A stretch of 64,000 bases of DNA from Paludibacter sp. (GTDB lineage: Bacteria > Bacteroidota > Bacteroidia > Bacteroidales > Paludibacteraceae), in assembly GCA_019163375.1 (NCBI GenBank), contig JAFLKK010000002.1, forward strand, positions 124,001 to 188,000, given 5' to 3'. Positions 52,785-62,733 of the stretch are shown here, one piece after another. The notes below the pieces were generated by a model. It was not told the origin of the DNA. It did no database searches and saw only the letters and a list, made by a program, of their open reading frames with translations. Both the position numbers and the translations under genes were made by a program. How positions within the stretch are numbered: position 1 is the stretch's first letter; each line of letters begins with the position of its first letter.

Positions 52785-53936
52785 ATGGAATATAACTTTG
52801 ATGAAATACGTTGTTTTAAGAATGAAGAGGTGCACGCTGCTTTGGAGCGTCTGAGTAATGAAAAGCAATTTATGAAAGTGATGAGCACGATTTATCCTCT
52901 GTTGCCAAAAGAAGTGATAAAACAGCGGTTGATGACTTTTCAGTCTAATTTTTCTTTTCAGAAGGAAATTGTTTATCCGTTTTTGCAGTACCTCGAAGCT
53001 AATAAAACTACTGGTATTAAGCTTAATGGTGTTGAAAAGATTCAAAAGGATGGTGCTTATCTTTACATCTCAAATCATCGTGACATTATTCTTGATTCGG
53101 CATTTCTTTGCGGTAAATTTATCGAAAATGACATGGATACGGTGGAAATTGCCATTGGTGATAACTTGCTCATTTTCCCGTGGATAGAAGATTTAGTGCG
53201 TGTAAATAAGAGTTTTATTGTAAAACGTGGTCTTAGTGCTCGTTCTGTATTAGAGAGTTCTCAGCGCTTATCGGCATACATTGCACATACTATTTCTGAT
53301 GATAAGAAACAATCTATTTGGATTGCTCAGCGCGAAGGACGTGCCAAGGATTCAAACGATAAAACTCAGGAAAGTTTATTGAAGATGTTTAATATGAGTG
53401 GCAAGGAGTCTTTTACGGAAAATCTTATTAAATTGAATATCTGTCCACTTTCTATTTCGTACGAATATGATCCATGTGATTTTCTAAAGGCCAAAGAGTT
53501 TCAACTGAGACGGGATAATCCGGAGTTTAAAAAACAACCTCAGGATGATTTAGTCAATATGGAAACAGGAGTGATGGGCTATAAAGGGAGTGTGGTTTAT
53601 GAAATAACCGGTTCTGTTAATGAAGAATTGAGAATTATTGGCAACGAATTCAGTCATAAAAATGAGCAAATTGCTCAAGCTGCACTTCTTATTGATAAGC
53701 GTATACATTCCAACTATTCTATCTTTGCCAATAATAGAATTGCCTACGATTTATTGCATGGCGATGAGCGTTTTAAGCATGAATATTCGTTGATGGAAAA
53801 ACTTGATTTTGATCATTATTTGTCGAAACAGATTGCAAAAATTGATATTGAGAACAAGGATGAGAGTTTCTTACGAAAGAAACTTCTTGAGATGTATGCT
53901 AATCCTCTGATTAATAAGCTAGAGTCTTTAAAATAA
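52785..53936 (+). CDS. Glycerol-phosphate acyltransferase-like protein
   Basis: 383 residues from MEYNFDEIRC. PlsC-like core: YISNHRDIILDSAF (95-107), VKRG (in RVNKSFIVKRG), and IWIAQREGRAKDSND as the substrate motif. The H98/D104 pair is spaced one residue more than the usual HX4D, and D100 lies between, so the active-site assignment needs care. Larger than PlsC because of N- and C-terminal extensions. Follows cdsA, consistent with phospholipid assembly. Confidence 0.82.
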   Translation: MEYNFDEIRCFKNEEVHAALERLSNEKQFMKVMSTIYPLLPKEVIKQRLMTFQSNFSFQKEIVYPFLQYLEANKTTGIKLNGVEKIQKDGAYLYISNHRDIILDSAFLCGKFIENDMDTVEIAIGDNLLIFPWIEDLVRVNKSFIVKRGLSARSVLESSQRLSAYIAHTISDDKKQSIWIAQREGRAKDSNDKTQESLLKMFNMSGKESFTENLIKLNICPLSISYEYDPCDFLKAKEFQLRRDNPEFKKQPQDDLVNMETGVMGYKGSVVYEITGSVNEELRIIGNEFSHKNEQIAQAALLIDKRIHSNYSIFANNRIAYDLLHGDERFKHEYSLMEKLDFDHYLSKQIAKIDIENKDESFLRKKLLEMYANPLINKLESLK

Positions 53937-53950
53937 AAATTATAGAAATA

Positions 53951-53988
53951 AAAAAAACGGATATCGAATTTTCGATATCCGTTTTTTT
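53951..53988. terminator. Bidirectional terminator
   Basis: 18-bp perfect stem (53951-53968 with 53971-53988) with A and T tracts on both sides, between the acyltransferase and the convergent decarboxylase. Confidence 0.92.
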
Positions 53989-54009
53989 TTATTTCTATGT
54001 GTATGAGAT

Positions 54010-55401
54010 TTAATACCCCAAAATTTTCAACATTGATTTATAACTCTGTTCTTTTGCAAATAGTTTTGTAAAGTACTCACCATCTTCATCCTTGTCAATA
54101 ATTACCAGTTTTGGAGCAGGTATTAAGCAGTGTTGAATTCCCCCGAAGCCACTCAGTGATTCCTGATAGGCGCCAGTGTGAAAGAAACCGATGTATTGCT
54201 CCTGTTCTTCACGCATTTTAGGTAAGAATACCGCATTGGAATGTACTTCCGCGTTGTAAAAATCTTCACTGTCGCAGGTTAATCCACCTAAGTTTACTCG
54301 CTCATATTCAGAGTCCCAGTTGTTGATGGCCAAAAAGACATAGCGTTGATTGATAGCCCAGGTGTCGGGGAGGGTAGTCATGAACGAACTGTCAATCATA
54401 TTCCATAGCTCACGATCATTCTGTTTCTTTTGGTTTACGATTGAATAAAGCATTGCGCCACTTTCGCCTACAGTGTATGAGCCGAATTCAGTAAATATGT
54501 GTGGTTCAGGAACACCATTTTGATCACAGATTGTTTTGATCTGAGCTACAATTTCCTCAGCCATATATTCGTAGTCGTACACCATGTCGAGGTGTGTTTG
54601 AATTGGGAAACCTCCACCAATATTCAAACTATCCAACTGAGGACACTTCTTCTTAAGCTCGCAATATAAATTGACTGCTTTGTTTAATTCATTCCAATAG
54701 TAGGCTGTGTCTTTTACTCCTGTATTGATGAAGAAATGGAGCATTTTCAACTCTACCTGTGGATTGTTGGCAATATGTTTAGTGTAGTATGGTATGATGT
54801 CATTGTACCGTACACCTAGCCGGGATGTATAAAAATCGAACTTCGGTTCTTCTTCGGCTGCAATTCGAATACCTACTTTGAATGGGTTGTCGAAGTCTTT
54901 TAGAAATAGATCTAATTCAAACTTATTGTCCAAAATAGGAATTACATTGGTAAAACCCTGACGAATTAAGTTCTGAATGTTTTCAACATATTGTGGTCGT
55001 TTGAAACCATTGCAGATGACGTATGTGTCTGGTTTTAAAAGCCCTTGCTCATACAGTGATTCCATTATGTTGATATCGAATGCCGACGATGTTTCAAGAT
55101 GAACCCCGTTTTTAAGTACCTCTTCCATTACAAATGAAAAATGAGAACTCTTTGTACAGTAGCAGTAGTTGTAGTCGCCGTTGTAGTCAACTTTAGCCAT
55201 GGCCACATTGAACATACGCCTTGCTTTGTGTATGTTCTGCGATATTTTGGGTAGATATGCTACGCGTAACGGTGTGCCGTACTGTTTGATAATATCCATA
55301 AGTGGTACTCCGCACCACTCCAGTTCGTTTTCTATAATATTGAACTCATCGTTTGGAAATTCAAAACTCTGTTCAATAAGATCTTTGTACTTGTTTTTCA
55401 T
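54010..55401 (-). CDS. speA: Arginine decarboxylase (PLP, Bacteroidota type)
   Basis: 463 residues, shorter than the E. coli SpeA. PLP Lys is K84 (YCYCTKSSHFSF); other motifs are LNIGGGFPIQTHLDM, FTEFGSYTVGESGAM and IGFFHTGAYQESLSGFGG (the C-terminal substrate loop). It should make agmatine, feeding AguA. The gene symbol is by family and context; diaminopimelate or lysine/ornithine decarboxylase is less likely. Minus-strand -7-like TACTTTTG lies at 55509-55516. Confidence 0.9.
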   Translation of the reverse strand: MKNKYKDLIEQSFEFPNDEFNIIENELEWCGVPLMDIIKQYGTPLRVAYLPKISQNIHKARRMFNVAMAKVDYNGDYNYCYCTKSSHFSFVMEEVLKNGVHLETSSAFDINIMESLYEQGLLKPDTYVICNGFKRPQYVENIQNLIRQGFTNVIPILDNKFELDLFLKDFDNPFKVGIRIAAEEEPKFDFYTSRLGVRYNDIIPYYTKHIANNPQVELKMLHFFINTGVKDTAYYWNELNKAVNLYCELKKKCPQLDSLNIGGGFPIQTHLDMVYDYEYMAEEIVAQIKTICDQNGVPEPHIFTEFGSYTVGESGAMLYSIVNQKKQNDRELWNMIDSSFMTTLPDTWAINQRYVFLAINNWDSEYERVNLGGLTCDSEDFYNAEVHSNAVFLPKMREEQEQYIGFFHTGAYQESLSGFGGIQHCLIPAPKLVIIDKDEDGEYFTKLFAKEQSYKSMLKILGY

Positions 55402-55882
55402 TTAGTTGTATTGTTTGAATTGTGAATGAAAAAAGTAAGTGAATTAGATTGTAACTTTTTATTCCATCCAGTTTACTCGGATTAAAATATCTTGTTACAA
55501 AAAGCTTGCAAAAGTAATAAATTAAACTGGAATCCGATTCTCTTAAGGGGAATATTTCTAATAATTATATGTTGTTAGGAATTGTTGTTGGTTGTTTCTG
55601 AGGTAGTTTCTCTTTTTATTTGTTTTACGAATATTCTCAACCTGATCTATTTTCAATTTAAAGTTGGTGCAAATTCATCTCTTTTTACTTTGTATTTTTG
55701 TGTATAAAGTGGCTTTTTCTTAAATTATGGAATATGATTTCTGAATTCCATGAAAATATTTTGATTCCTAATGTAAATAATTTATCTTTACGTCCATATT
55801 TGTAAGTTCTATTGCAATACAATCTTTTTTAGTGTACTTTACAGACAGTTTTTATCTCCAATTATAATTGAATGTCTAAAAT
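55402..55882. other. Spacer with divergent promoters
   Basis: No gene is seen. Minus-strand TACTTTTG at 55509-55516 serves speA; plus-strand TATTTTTG at 55693-55700 may serve the next gene with a leader of about 170 nt. Otherwise AT-rich without repeats I can define. Confidence 0.5.
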
Positions 55883-57355
55883 ATGGGAAAATCTTTACTA
55901 AGTTTTAAAAGTTTTTTTTCGTTTTTGTTTTTGACTGTCGCCATTGGTGTGTCGAGTCAGAATACTAGTTATTTGGGTTTAGATGGTGGTCTGGAAGGAG
56001 TATCGGTTGTTGAAAACGTTGCCACAGGCGATGTTTTGCCCAGGGTAAATAAATGGGTTAAAGCTAACGCAGCTTTGACAATTTCTAAAGATACAACCGT
56101 TGTAAGAAGTGGAAATAGTTCATTAAAAGTTACTACTTTGTCGAGTACAGCTTACAGAGTTTGGTCGCCGTTGATGACTATTCCTGAATCTACTACAAAA
56201 TGGGTTATACAATATTTTAGAAGAGCAGCAAGCACAACTGACGGTATTCAGACGATTAGCAATGTTTATAGGGGTACGGGTGAAGTAAAAGCATCTCCCT
56301 ATAATACGGTATCGGCAGCTAATGTGTGGGAGAAGGTTGTCTATTTTCCCACTACAACTACCGCTTCTACTGCAGCATCTGCTGTAGCTGCAGGTTTGTA
56401 TTGTAAACGGATAGTTGCAGGTGGTGATATGTATTTTGATGATTTCTGTGTATATGAGTCCGCGTTGGGCGAAGATATTACAGCGCCCGATGCTCCAACA
56501 GATGCAAGTGTCCACACATTTACGTCAACAGCTCTTGCTCTTACATGGAAAGCTCCACTCACAGGAACTGACGGCGGTAAATACTTGGTGGTAAGAGGAG
56601 TCGTTGATCCTACAGCTGCTCCAAATGTTAATGGCATTTATGCCGTAAATAGTAAAATATCTGCCGATGCTGTAGTTGTATATCAAGGCTCTGAAACTAA
56701 TTTTGTTGATACTGCTCTTACTGCAGGTGGGCAATATTACTATCGAATTTATGCTTATGATAAGGCTTATAACTATTCAGCTTCTCTTCCTATAAATGCT
56801 GTAGTAGGTGCAACGCTGCCCACAATTGCGATTACCCAGGTGGATGTTCCAACCATGAGTACCAATGTAGGTTGTATGGAATCTGAAATGATTTATGTGA
56901 GTGCAATTAATCTGACTGATGCTAATGGTGTTGCTCTGTCGGTGACAGGAGAAAATGCTAATTTTTTCACTCTTTCAAAATCCTTTATCGAACAAACTGG
57001 TGGTGTTGTTTCAACAACCCCTGTGAGAGTTACGTATCGTCCAACAGAGGATGGGTCACATTCTGCCATACTGACAGCTACAAGTAATGGTGTTACTTAC
57101 TCTGTTCGGAATTTAAACGGTACGGCCAAAACGCTTCATGATCATGGAAATCACAACTCTCAATTGATATTTTTTGTGAGAAACGGTTATGTGTTATTTC
57201 TTGCAAATGAGAGAGATGCTATTTGTGTGTATAATGCTATGGGTCAGAAAATACTTAGTAAAATGGCAGTTCAGGGATTGAATGTTATTTCATTAAACAT
57301 ACACGGGGTTATTGTTATAAAAGTTGGTGACAAAGTAGCAAAGGCAATATTGTAG
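55883..57355 (+). CDS. Secreted multi-domain protein with FnIII-like module
   Basis: 490 residues with a signal peptide (MGKSLLSFKSFFSFLFLTVAIGVSSQ). A jelly-roll-like N-terminal domain (about 30-190, WVIQYFRRAASTTDGIQ, MYFDDFCVYE) precedes an FnIII-like module (200-305, DAPTDASVHTFTSTALALTWKAP, AGGQYYYRIYAYD) and an Ig-like region (320-420). The end (AICVYNAMGQKILSKMAVQGLNVISL) resembles a T9SS-type sorting domain. Likely surface or extracellular, ligand unknown. Confidence 0.75.
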   Translation: MGKSLLSFKSFFSFLFLTVAIGVSSQNTSYLGLDGGLEGVSVVENVATGDVLPRVNKWVKANAALTISKDTTVVRSGNSSLKVTTLSSTAYRVWSPLMTIPESTTKWVIQYFRRAASTTDGIQTISNVYRGTGEVKASPYNTVSAANVWEKVVYFPTTTTASTAASAVAAGLYCKRIVAGGDMYFDDFCVYESALGEDITAPDAPTDASVHTFTSTALALTWKAPLTGTDGGKYLVVRGVVDPTAAPNVNGIYAVNSKISADAVVVYQGSETNFVDTALTAGGQYYYRIYAYDKAYNYSASLPINAVVGATLPTIAITQVDVPTMSTNVGCMESEMIYVSAINLTDANGVALSVTGENANFFTLSKSFIEQTGGVVSTTPVRVTYRPTEDGSHSAILTATSNGVTYSVRNLNGTAKTLHDHGNHNSQLIFFVRNGYVLFLANERDAICVYNAMGQKILSKMAVQGLNVISLNIHGVIVIKVGDKVAKAIL

Positions 57356-57358
57356 TTG

Positions 57359-58279
57359 TCAATCTTTTTTGCCTGTAATCTTTATGTTTTGTTTAAGCTT
57401 ATTGTATCCTGCTCTCTTGATTGCAGAATGTCGAAAAGTTTGATCAAATGATTCTTTGCTGAGTGACTCCCAAGTTTCTCTGTCCCAACTAAATAATTCT
57501 TCAACGGCTTTAAGCTCAGGATGTAAATGTGGTTTTGCCCATTTATGATTCCACGGGCATGCATCTGCGCAGATATCGCAACCCAAAGCGCAATTGGATA
57601 GTTGGCTGTGAAATTCAGCAGGAATTTCATTTTTATTCTCTATGGTCAAATAGGATATACAGCGGCGGGCGTCTAACTTACCGTTGGTTAGGGCTTTAGT
57701 TGGGCAGGCATCAATGCAGCGGGTACACGAACCACAACGCGGGCGAATAGGGGAGTCATAATCCGTTTCGATATTTAGCATTAAAATGCCGATAAAGCAG
57801 TAGGAGCCTACATCAGGATGGATAAGTTGTTTGTGCTTACCAATCCAGCCCAGTCCGGCTCGCTCGGCCCAACGCCGTTCGAGTACAGGGGCTGAATCAA
57901 CAAACAGGTGCTGATAATCAGAACAGACACTCTCCGAACCATAGACTTCGCAAATCTGCTTCTCCAATTCATTCAATTTCGCTTTCAGAACGGTATGATA
58001 GTCAACTTGCGAGTATGCATATTTGGCTATTTTAGGAGCTGAATCCAGCTGTTTTTTGAGCGGATAGTAGTTCATAAGTACTACCACTATAGATTTGCAA
58101 CCGGGTACTAAAACGCGGGGATCTGTTCGTTTTTCGAAATTGCGAGCCAGATAACTCATTTCGCCGTGCATTTCGTCCTCAAGCCATGATCGCAGAAAAG
58201 CAGCATCCTCGGTTAGTTCATCTGCTTTTGCAATACCACAAGCATCAAAACCAAGCGAAAGTGCTGCTTCTCTAATCAT
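57359..58279 (-). CDS. queG: Epoxyqueuosine reductase
   Basis: 306 residues. The cobalamin/4Fe-4S architecture is visible: DACGIAKAD near the start, VDSAPVLERRWAERAGLGWIGKHKQ in the middle, then ferredoxin motifs CGSCTRCIDACPT and CALGCDICADACPWNHK. QueG reduces epoxyqueuosine to queuosine in tRNA. Convergent with the previous gene, 3 bases apart. QueC is at 14354. Confidence 0.95.
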   Translation of the reverse strand: MIREAALSLGFDACGIAKADELTEDAAFLRSWLEDEMHGEMSYLARNFEKRTDPRVLVPGCKSIVVVLMNYYPLKKQLDSAPKIAKYAYSQVDYHTVLKAKLNELEKQICEVYGSESVCSDYQHLFVDSAPVLERRWAERAGLGWIGKHKQLIHPDVGSYCFIGILMLNIETDYDSPIRPRCGSCTRCIDACPTKALTNGKLDARRCISYLTIENKNEIPAEFHSQLSNCALGCDICADACPWNHKWAKPHLHPELKAVEELFSWDRETWESLSKESFDQTFRHSAIKRAGYNKLKQNIKITGKKD

Positions 58280-58334
58280 ATATTTTGTGTTTTGTAATTA
58301 TATAGGCGAATTTTCTCGCTATAAAATTAGTTGC

Positions 58335-59474
58335 TTACAAACCCTTTGAAATTTCACGGTTCAATTCTTCTAAATTAAGACTACGCCCAATTATTGAACC
58401 TTTTTTGTCCATTAAGAAAGTGGTAGGAATGGACGAAACGTTGTAGCTCGAAGCAGCAATCGTATTCGGTCCGTTTTCATCACGTACGCAAACCCAGGGT
58501 ATGTTGGCAACCGATTTCTCCCAAAGCATTTTGTTTCTGTCCAGCGATACCTGATATATTTCAAATCCACGGCTGTGGTATTTGTTGTATAATTCACGCA
58601 ATGCAAAGGTATAGTCCACACTTTGTTCATTTTCGTATGCCGAAAAATCTATCAGAATCATTTTTCCTACTAAATCTGAAAGATTTTGTGTTTTTTTGTT
58701 TTTGTCGGGCAGAGAGATATTGATATAGCCTACACCATTTTCTTCTAATACTTTGTTCCACGACTCCTTGTCTTTGGCTTGTCTTTCTGTACGAATTGCA
58801 TCCAGAACGAGGCTGTAAAGATTTTTTGTTCGTTCATATTCCGGCATGTATTCATTAAATGAAGTTGCAACTGCACTACAATATGGTTTATCGGACTTGA
58901 TATAAGGTGAAAACAAGTAGGTATTATTTACTTTTTGATACAACGCAAAGTACGCTGCTGTAGAGCGTGGATTTTGTAAAATCAACTTACGCGCCATTTC
59001 TTTGTGTGCTTCAATGTCTTTTTCAATTACAGCAATTTTTGCATTTCGAACTTCCGAACTGAGGTCGGATGTAAGCTCATTTGCCTTTTTTTGTATGTTC
59101 ATTACAGATTTACGCAGCTTCTGAATCTCTAAAGATGGCTGTGAGCCAGTTAGTTGATAATCAGTTGCGAAGTTGGTTAGTTTTGAATTTATTGTAATGT
59201 CTTCGCATGAATCTACTGTAAAAGCAATAATTTTATCTTTAAGTCTTAATCTATAATAATCGGGATATTTGGGTCGGGTCGATTTAAAACTAAAATCGCC
59301 GGTTGAGCCTAATTTTACAGAGTCGAGTACAGTTGTTTTTAATAATCCGGTGTGCTCGATATAAAGCGTATCGCCCTCGGCATCCTTAATGGAGCCACTT
59401 ACGCTAAACCGGTTATTGTTATTGCACGAAACCAGCCCAGCAAAAACAAGTAATATAATGAGTGCTTTTTTCAT
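58335..59474 (-). CDS. Thioredoxin-fold lipoprotein without CxxC
   Basis: 379 residues. A lipoprotein signal (MKKALIILLVFAGLVSC, Cys17), a DUF4369-like N-terminal domain (about 23-105), a helical linker with charged residues, and a C-terminal thioredoxin fold. The usual WCxxC is replaced by SAYENEQS (278-285), so no redox-active pair. The cis-Pro loop SIPTTFLMD is kept. Compare the neighbour family member 33585-34964, which has WCGPC. Role may be binding only. Confidence 0.85.
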   Translation of the reverse strand: MKKALIILLVFAGLVSCNNNNRFSVSGSIKDAEGDTLYIEHTGLLKTTVLDSVKLGSTGDFSFKSTRPKYPDYYRLRLKDKIIAFTVDSCEDITINSKLTNFATDYQLTGSQPSLEIQKLRKSVMNIQKKANELTSDLSSEVRNAKIAVIEKDIEAHKEMARKLILQNPRSTAAYFALYQKVNNTYLFSPYIKSDKPYCSAVATSFNEYMPEYERTKNLYSLVLDAIRTERQAKDKESWNKVLEENGVGYINISLPDKNKKTQNLSDLVGKMILIDFSAYENEQSVDYTFALRELYNKYHSRGFEIYQVSLDRNKMLWEKSVANIPWVCVRDENGPNTIAASSYNVSSIPTTFLMDKKGSIIGRSLNLEELNREISKGL

Positions 59475-59521
59475 AATGGTGTGAATTTTTCAGTATCTTC
59501 TTTTTAGAAGTGTTTTGTGAA

Positions 59522-60028
59522 TCAATTAGTCTTGAACGCGTAATTTACTTTCGATAATTGCTCATTTGCTTCTACAATTTTCTTTTTCAAATCCTCTTTG
59601 TATTGAATTAGTTTTAATTGTAGTTTTTCATCGCCAACGGCCATCATTTGTACGGCCAGAATTGCCGCATTTAATGATGCATTGATTCCTACAGTTGCTA
59701 CAGGGATTCCCGGAGGCATTTGAACAATAGCGAGCAATGCATCCATACCATCGAGCGATGCATTTATTGGCACTCCGATAACCGGAATTGTGGTCATTGA
59801 GGCAATTACACCGGGTAGATGAGCGGCCATACCTGCAGCGGCAATTATTACCTGTATACCATTGGTTCTTGCATTAGAGGCAAAAACTTCAACTTCGCGT
59901 GGTGTACGGTGAGCAGATAGCGCATTTATTTCAAATGGAATTTCAAATTCGTTGAGTAGTGCGGCTGCCTTTTCCATTACGGGCAAGTCGGATGTACTGC
60001 CCATTATAATACTTACTTTTGGTTTCAT
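59522..60028 (-). CDS. purE: N5-carboxyaminoimidazole ribonucleotide mutase
   Basis: 168 residues. IIMGSTSDLPVMEKAA (8-23), INALSAHRTPREV, AGMAAHLPGVIASMT and PVIGVP are the PurE class I signature. PurE interconverts N5-CAIR and CAIR in purine synthesis. Its partner PurK is not in the window. Next to gcvH, the gap 60029-60209 has a hairpin only. Confidence 0.96.
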   Translation of the reverse strand: MKPKVSIIMGSTSDLPVMEKAAALLNEFEIPFEINALSAHRTPREVEVFASNARTNGIQVIIAAAGMAAHLPGVIASMTTIPVIGVPINASLDGMDALLAIVQMPPGIPVATVGINASLNAAILAVQMMAVGDEKLQLKLIQYKEDLKKKIVEANEQLSKVNYAFKTN

Positions 60029-60162
60029 AATGTGTTGGTTGAACTTTCGTTCAAAGGGTTGACGAAAATAAATGATTATAGCCTCAAAACAACATACATT
60101 TAATAAATGTTGCTTTGAATTATTTGAGTCTTTTTACATGATGATGTAAAAGTGTGATGATA

Positions 60163-60198
60163 CTCAGAAACTCAAAATTTTAAAAATGAGTTTCTGAG
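60163..60198. terminator. Hairpin after gcvH
   Basis: CTCAGAAACTCA (60163-60174) and TGAGTTTCTGAG (60187-60198) form a perfect 12-bp stem with a 12-base loop. Just past the gcvH stop; no strong U tract, so a weak terminator or stability element. Confidence 0.5.
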
Positions 60199-60209
60199 CA
60201 GATAAGGTC

Positions 60210-60587
60210 TTATCCAATAAGTGCTTCGTAATCAGCCGCTGAAAGTAGATTGTCTAATTGAGTAGCATCTGATACAGCAACTTTTACCATCCAACCTTCG
60301 TTGTATGGATCATCGTTTACCAATTCAGGTGCATCCATAAGGCTTTCGTTGAATTCCAGAATTTCGCCATCAATTGGTAAATATAGATCAGAAACAGTTT
60401 TAACGGCCTCTACAGTACCAAATACTTCGCCTTCCTTCAATGTTTCGCCAACTGTTTCAACTTCTACAAAGACAATTTCTCCTAATTCGCTCTGAGCGTA
60501 ATCGGTAATGCCTACATATGCTACATCGCCTTCAATGCGAATCCACTCGTGTTCTTTTGTGTACTTTAAATTTGCTGGTACGTTCAT
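60210..60587 (-). CDS. gcvH: Glycine cleavage system H protein
   Basis: 125 residues. The lipoyl-lysine K63 is in the [16 protein letters not shown] context; [19 protein letters not shown] is also typical. GcvH shuttles the aminomethyl group between P, T and L proteins; none of these are in the window. The membrane EEP gene begins 42 bases upstream on the same strand. Confidence 0.96.
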   Translation of the reverse strand: MNVPANLKYTKEHEWIRIEGDVAYVGITDYAQSELGEIVFVEVETVGETLKEGEVFGTVEAVKTVSDLYLPIDGEILEFNESLMDAPELVNDDPYNEGWMVKVAVSDATQLDNLLSAADYEALIG

Positions 60588-60628
60588 GATTTTTTAATTT
60601 ATATGTGTTTGTATTTTATAATGTTTAA

Positions 60629-61741
60629 CTATTCAACTGAGCCCTTTATATTGATGTTGCAAATTACGGGAAAATGATCTGAATATTTTACTTTTTCCGA
60701 TAAGTATTTTTGAGGAAAAAATGCTGTGGAGTCGTAAAGAACATAATCAATCCGAAATCCGTAATGTTTTTCGTTAAATGTCCACCCCAGTCCCTTGCCG
60801 GTTTCCGAAAATGCATCTTTCAATTTTCCTTTTACAGTTGTGTATGCGTATGAAACAGGTACATCGTTGAAATCGCCACAAACAATCACTTTGTAGGGGG
60901 ATTGGTCTATCACTTTTGCAACGATATCAGCTTGTCTGGCTCTTAATTTATAGGCGGTGCCTAATTTCCGGGAAAGTTGGCGAGTTACACCAGACAAATT
61001 ATCGGCATCAAAGTTATCTTTCAATTTCAATGGCATTGCTCTGTCATCTTCCGTCAGCCGGTTAGACTCTAAATGATTATTTACTAGCCGGATGGTTTCA
61101 TTGTTGATTTTTATATCAGAATAGATCGATATATTTGCCCCGGACGTGTAATTAATCCGTTTTTTGTTGATAATCGGGAAAACCGAAAAAGTGGCAATTC
61201 CGGATTTTCGTGAAGGCATATCTTCCTTGTAGTCAATGTGTTTGTATTTGTATTTTTTGAATATGCGTAACATATCCTTTTCTGTCAAATGCTCATCCTT
61301 TTTGCTGACTACAAACTCTTGTAAGCAAACAATATCAGCATTGCTATCTAAAATGTATTGCATTACTTTGTTCGGTCTTCGTCGGGTGTGCTTTTTGAGA
61401 TCTCCGCTTATTTTGGTGTTGTAAGTCAATAGTTTGAAATGGTTGTTGCTTAACTCAATTTTAGGTTTGCTCAAATGGAATGGAAATGTTTCATTAATTT
61501 CTGTAGCTGAAAAAATCAAAATGCTCAATGAAATCAAGAAGTACCATTTTCGGGCTAATAACCAAAAAATAACAAATATTACATTTGCAGCTAAAGTAAT
61601 CGGAAATCCGAGAGGAAGATAGGCAAGAAAAATAAACTTGTTGGGGCTTAAAACAGTTCCAAGCAAAGTTAGAAGCATTATGAAGCCTGCCACTAAATTT
61701 GCAGCTATCATTCCCCATTTTAATATTGCTTTGCCAAACAT
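60629..61741 (-). CDS. Membrane endonuclease/exonuclease/phosphatase (EEP) protein
   Basis: 370 residues. Three membrane helices lead (about 8-85), then an EEP domain with LLTYNTKISG, VCLQEFV, LVNNHLES, VCGDFNDVPVSYAY and YSDHFPVI. These are the DNase I-like catalytic motifs (Asn, Glu, His/Asp, His). May act on phosphoesters at the periplasmic face. Followed by gcvH. Confidence 0.88.
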   Translation of the reverse strand: MFGKAILKWGMIAANLVAGFIMLLTLLGTVLSPNKFIFLAYLPLGFPITLAANVIFVIFWLLARKWYFLISLSILIFSATEINETFPFHLSKPKIELSNNHFKLLTYNTKISGDLKKHTRRRPNKVMQYILDSNADIVCLQEFVVSKKDEHLTEKDMLRIFKKYKYKHIDYKEDMPSRKSGIATFSVFPIINKKRINYTSGANISIYSDIKINNETIRLVNNHLESNRLTEDDRAMPLKLKDNFDADNLSGVTRQLSRKLGTAYKLRARQADIVAKVIDQSPYKVIVCGDFNDVPVSYAYTTVKGKLKDAFSETGKGLGWTFNEKHYGFRIDYVLYDSTAFFPQKYLSEKVKYSDHFPVICNINIKGSVE

Positions 61742-61791
61742 TCCTTGTAATTTTAATTCATAATCTTCAGTTCGTAATTATGAATAGAAAA

Positions 61792-62682
61792 CTAGTTTTT
61801 CTTCCCTTGATCGAATAATTGTTTTTTCTCGTCGGCGTTTAGACTCTCATATCCAGAGGTTTTGATTTTGTCGAGAATGTGGTCGATTTGAGCCATTTTA
61901 CGAGCCTTGTTCGCGTTGTATTCTGCATCGCTCATTGGCCCGGTTTTGCGAGTTTTGTTAGGCTTTATCTTGAGTTTTCGAGGTCGAAACAAATCATACA
62001 CAGCATCCAGTAACCAGTTTATTCCCTTGGTTAAATCTGCACCTTGTTGCAAAGATACAACAAATAAATAACCTGCCAAAGCGCCTCCAAGGTGTGCTAA
62101 CTGACCACCGCCATTGTCGGAAGTTATGCTAAAGAAACTCAATAGAACAATGGCTGTAGCTATGTATTTTAGCTTGATGTTGCCCAGGAACAGAAGTTGC
62201 ATTTCCATGTTGGGTGATCGCACGGCTGTGGCAACAATAATTGCCATAATTGATGCAGATGCCCCCAGTAAAAGACTTTGATGAAGAAGTGGTGCATAAT
62301 GTGGAAATATGTTGAATGCGGCGATATAAAATGCTGCGCCAAATAAACCTCCAAGCAGATACAAACCGACCAACTGCTTCTCTGAGAAATACAATGTGAA
62401 TAATTTGCCAAACCAAAAGAGATTCAACATATTAAACAAGATGTGCATAAACCCCTCGTGCAAAAACATGTACGTTATTGGTGTCCAGACTCTATGCAAG
62501 AGTAATGGTACATACGCAGGTACGGCTAAGAAAGAAACGATATATTCGCCCGAATTATTAAATAAGGTAAGAAAAATGACGACCAACTTAAGCGTTGTAA
62601 ATATTGCTAAGTTGATTATTATTAGTCTACTTAGAGCATTTCCTTGTTTGAAAGTATGTTTGATACTATCTATTATATTCAT
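61792..62682 (-). CDS. Rhomboid family intramembrane serine protease
   Basis: 296 residues from MNIIDSIKHTF; the frame start at 62718 lacks support. The catalytic serine is S142 (LLGASASIM) and histidine H197 (QLAHLGGAL); the HILFNMLNLFWFG helix supplies the conserved Asn. A cytoplasmic C-terminal extension (about 235-296) is charged (KIKPNKTRKTG). Next to a second rhomboid, 51 bases apart on the same strand. Confidence 0.92.
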   Translation of the reverse strand: MNIIDSIKHTFKQGNALSRLIIINLAIFTTLKLVVIFLTLFNNSGEYIVSFLAVPAYVPLLLHRVWTPITYMFLHEGFMHILFNMLNLFWFGKLFTLYFSEKQLVGLYLLGGLFGAAFYIAAFNIFPHYAPLLHQSLLLGASASIMAIIVATAVRSPNMEMQLLFLGNIKLKYIATAIVLLSFFSITSDNGGGQLAHLGGALAGYLFVVSLQQGADLTKGINWLLDAVYDLFRPRKLKIKPNKTRKTGPMSDAEYNANKARKMAQIDHILDKIKTSGYESLNADEKKQLFDQGKKN

Positions 62683-62733
62683 ATTTTGTTGTTCAATAAA
62701 AAAAAAGACTCCGGTCAAAAATGGACAGACAAA

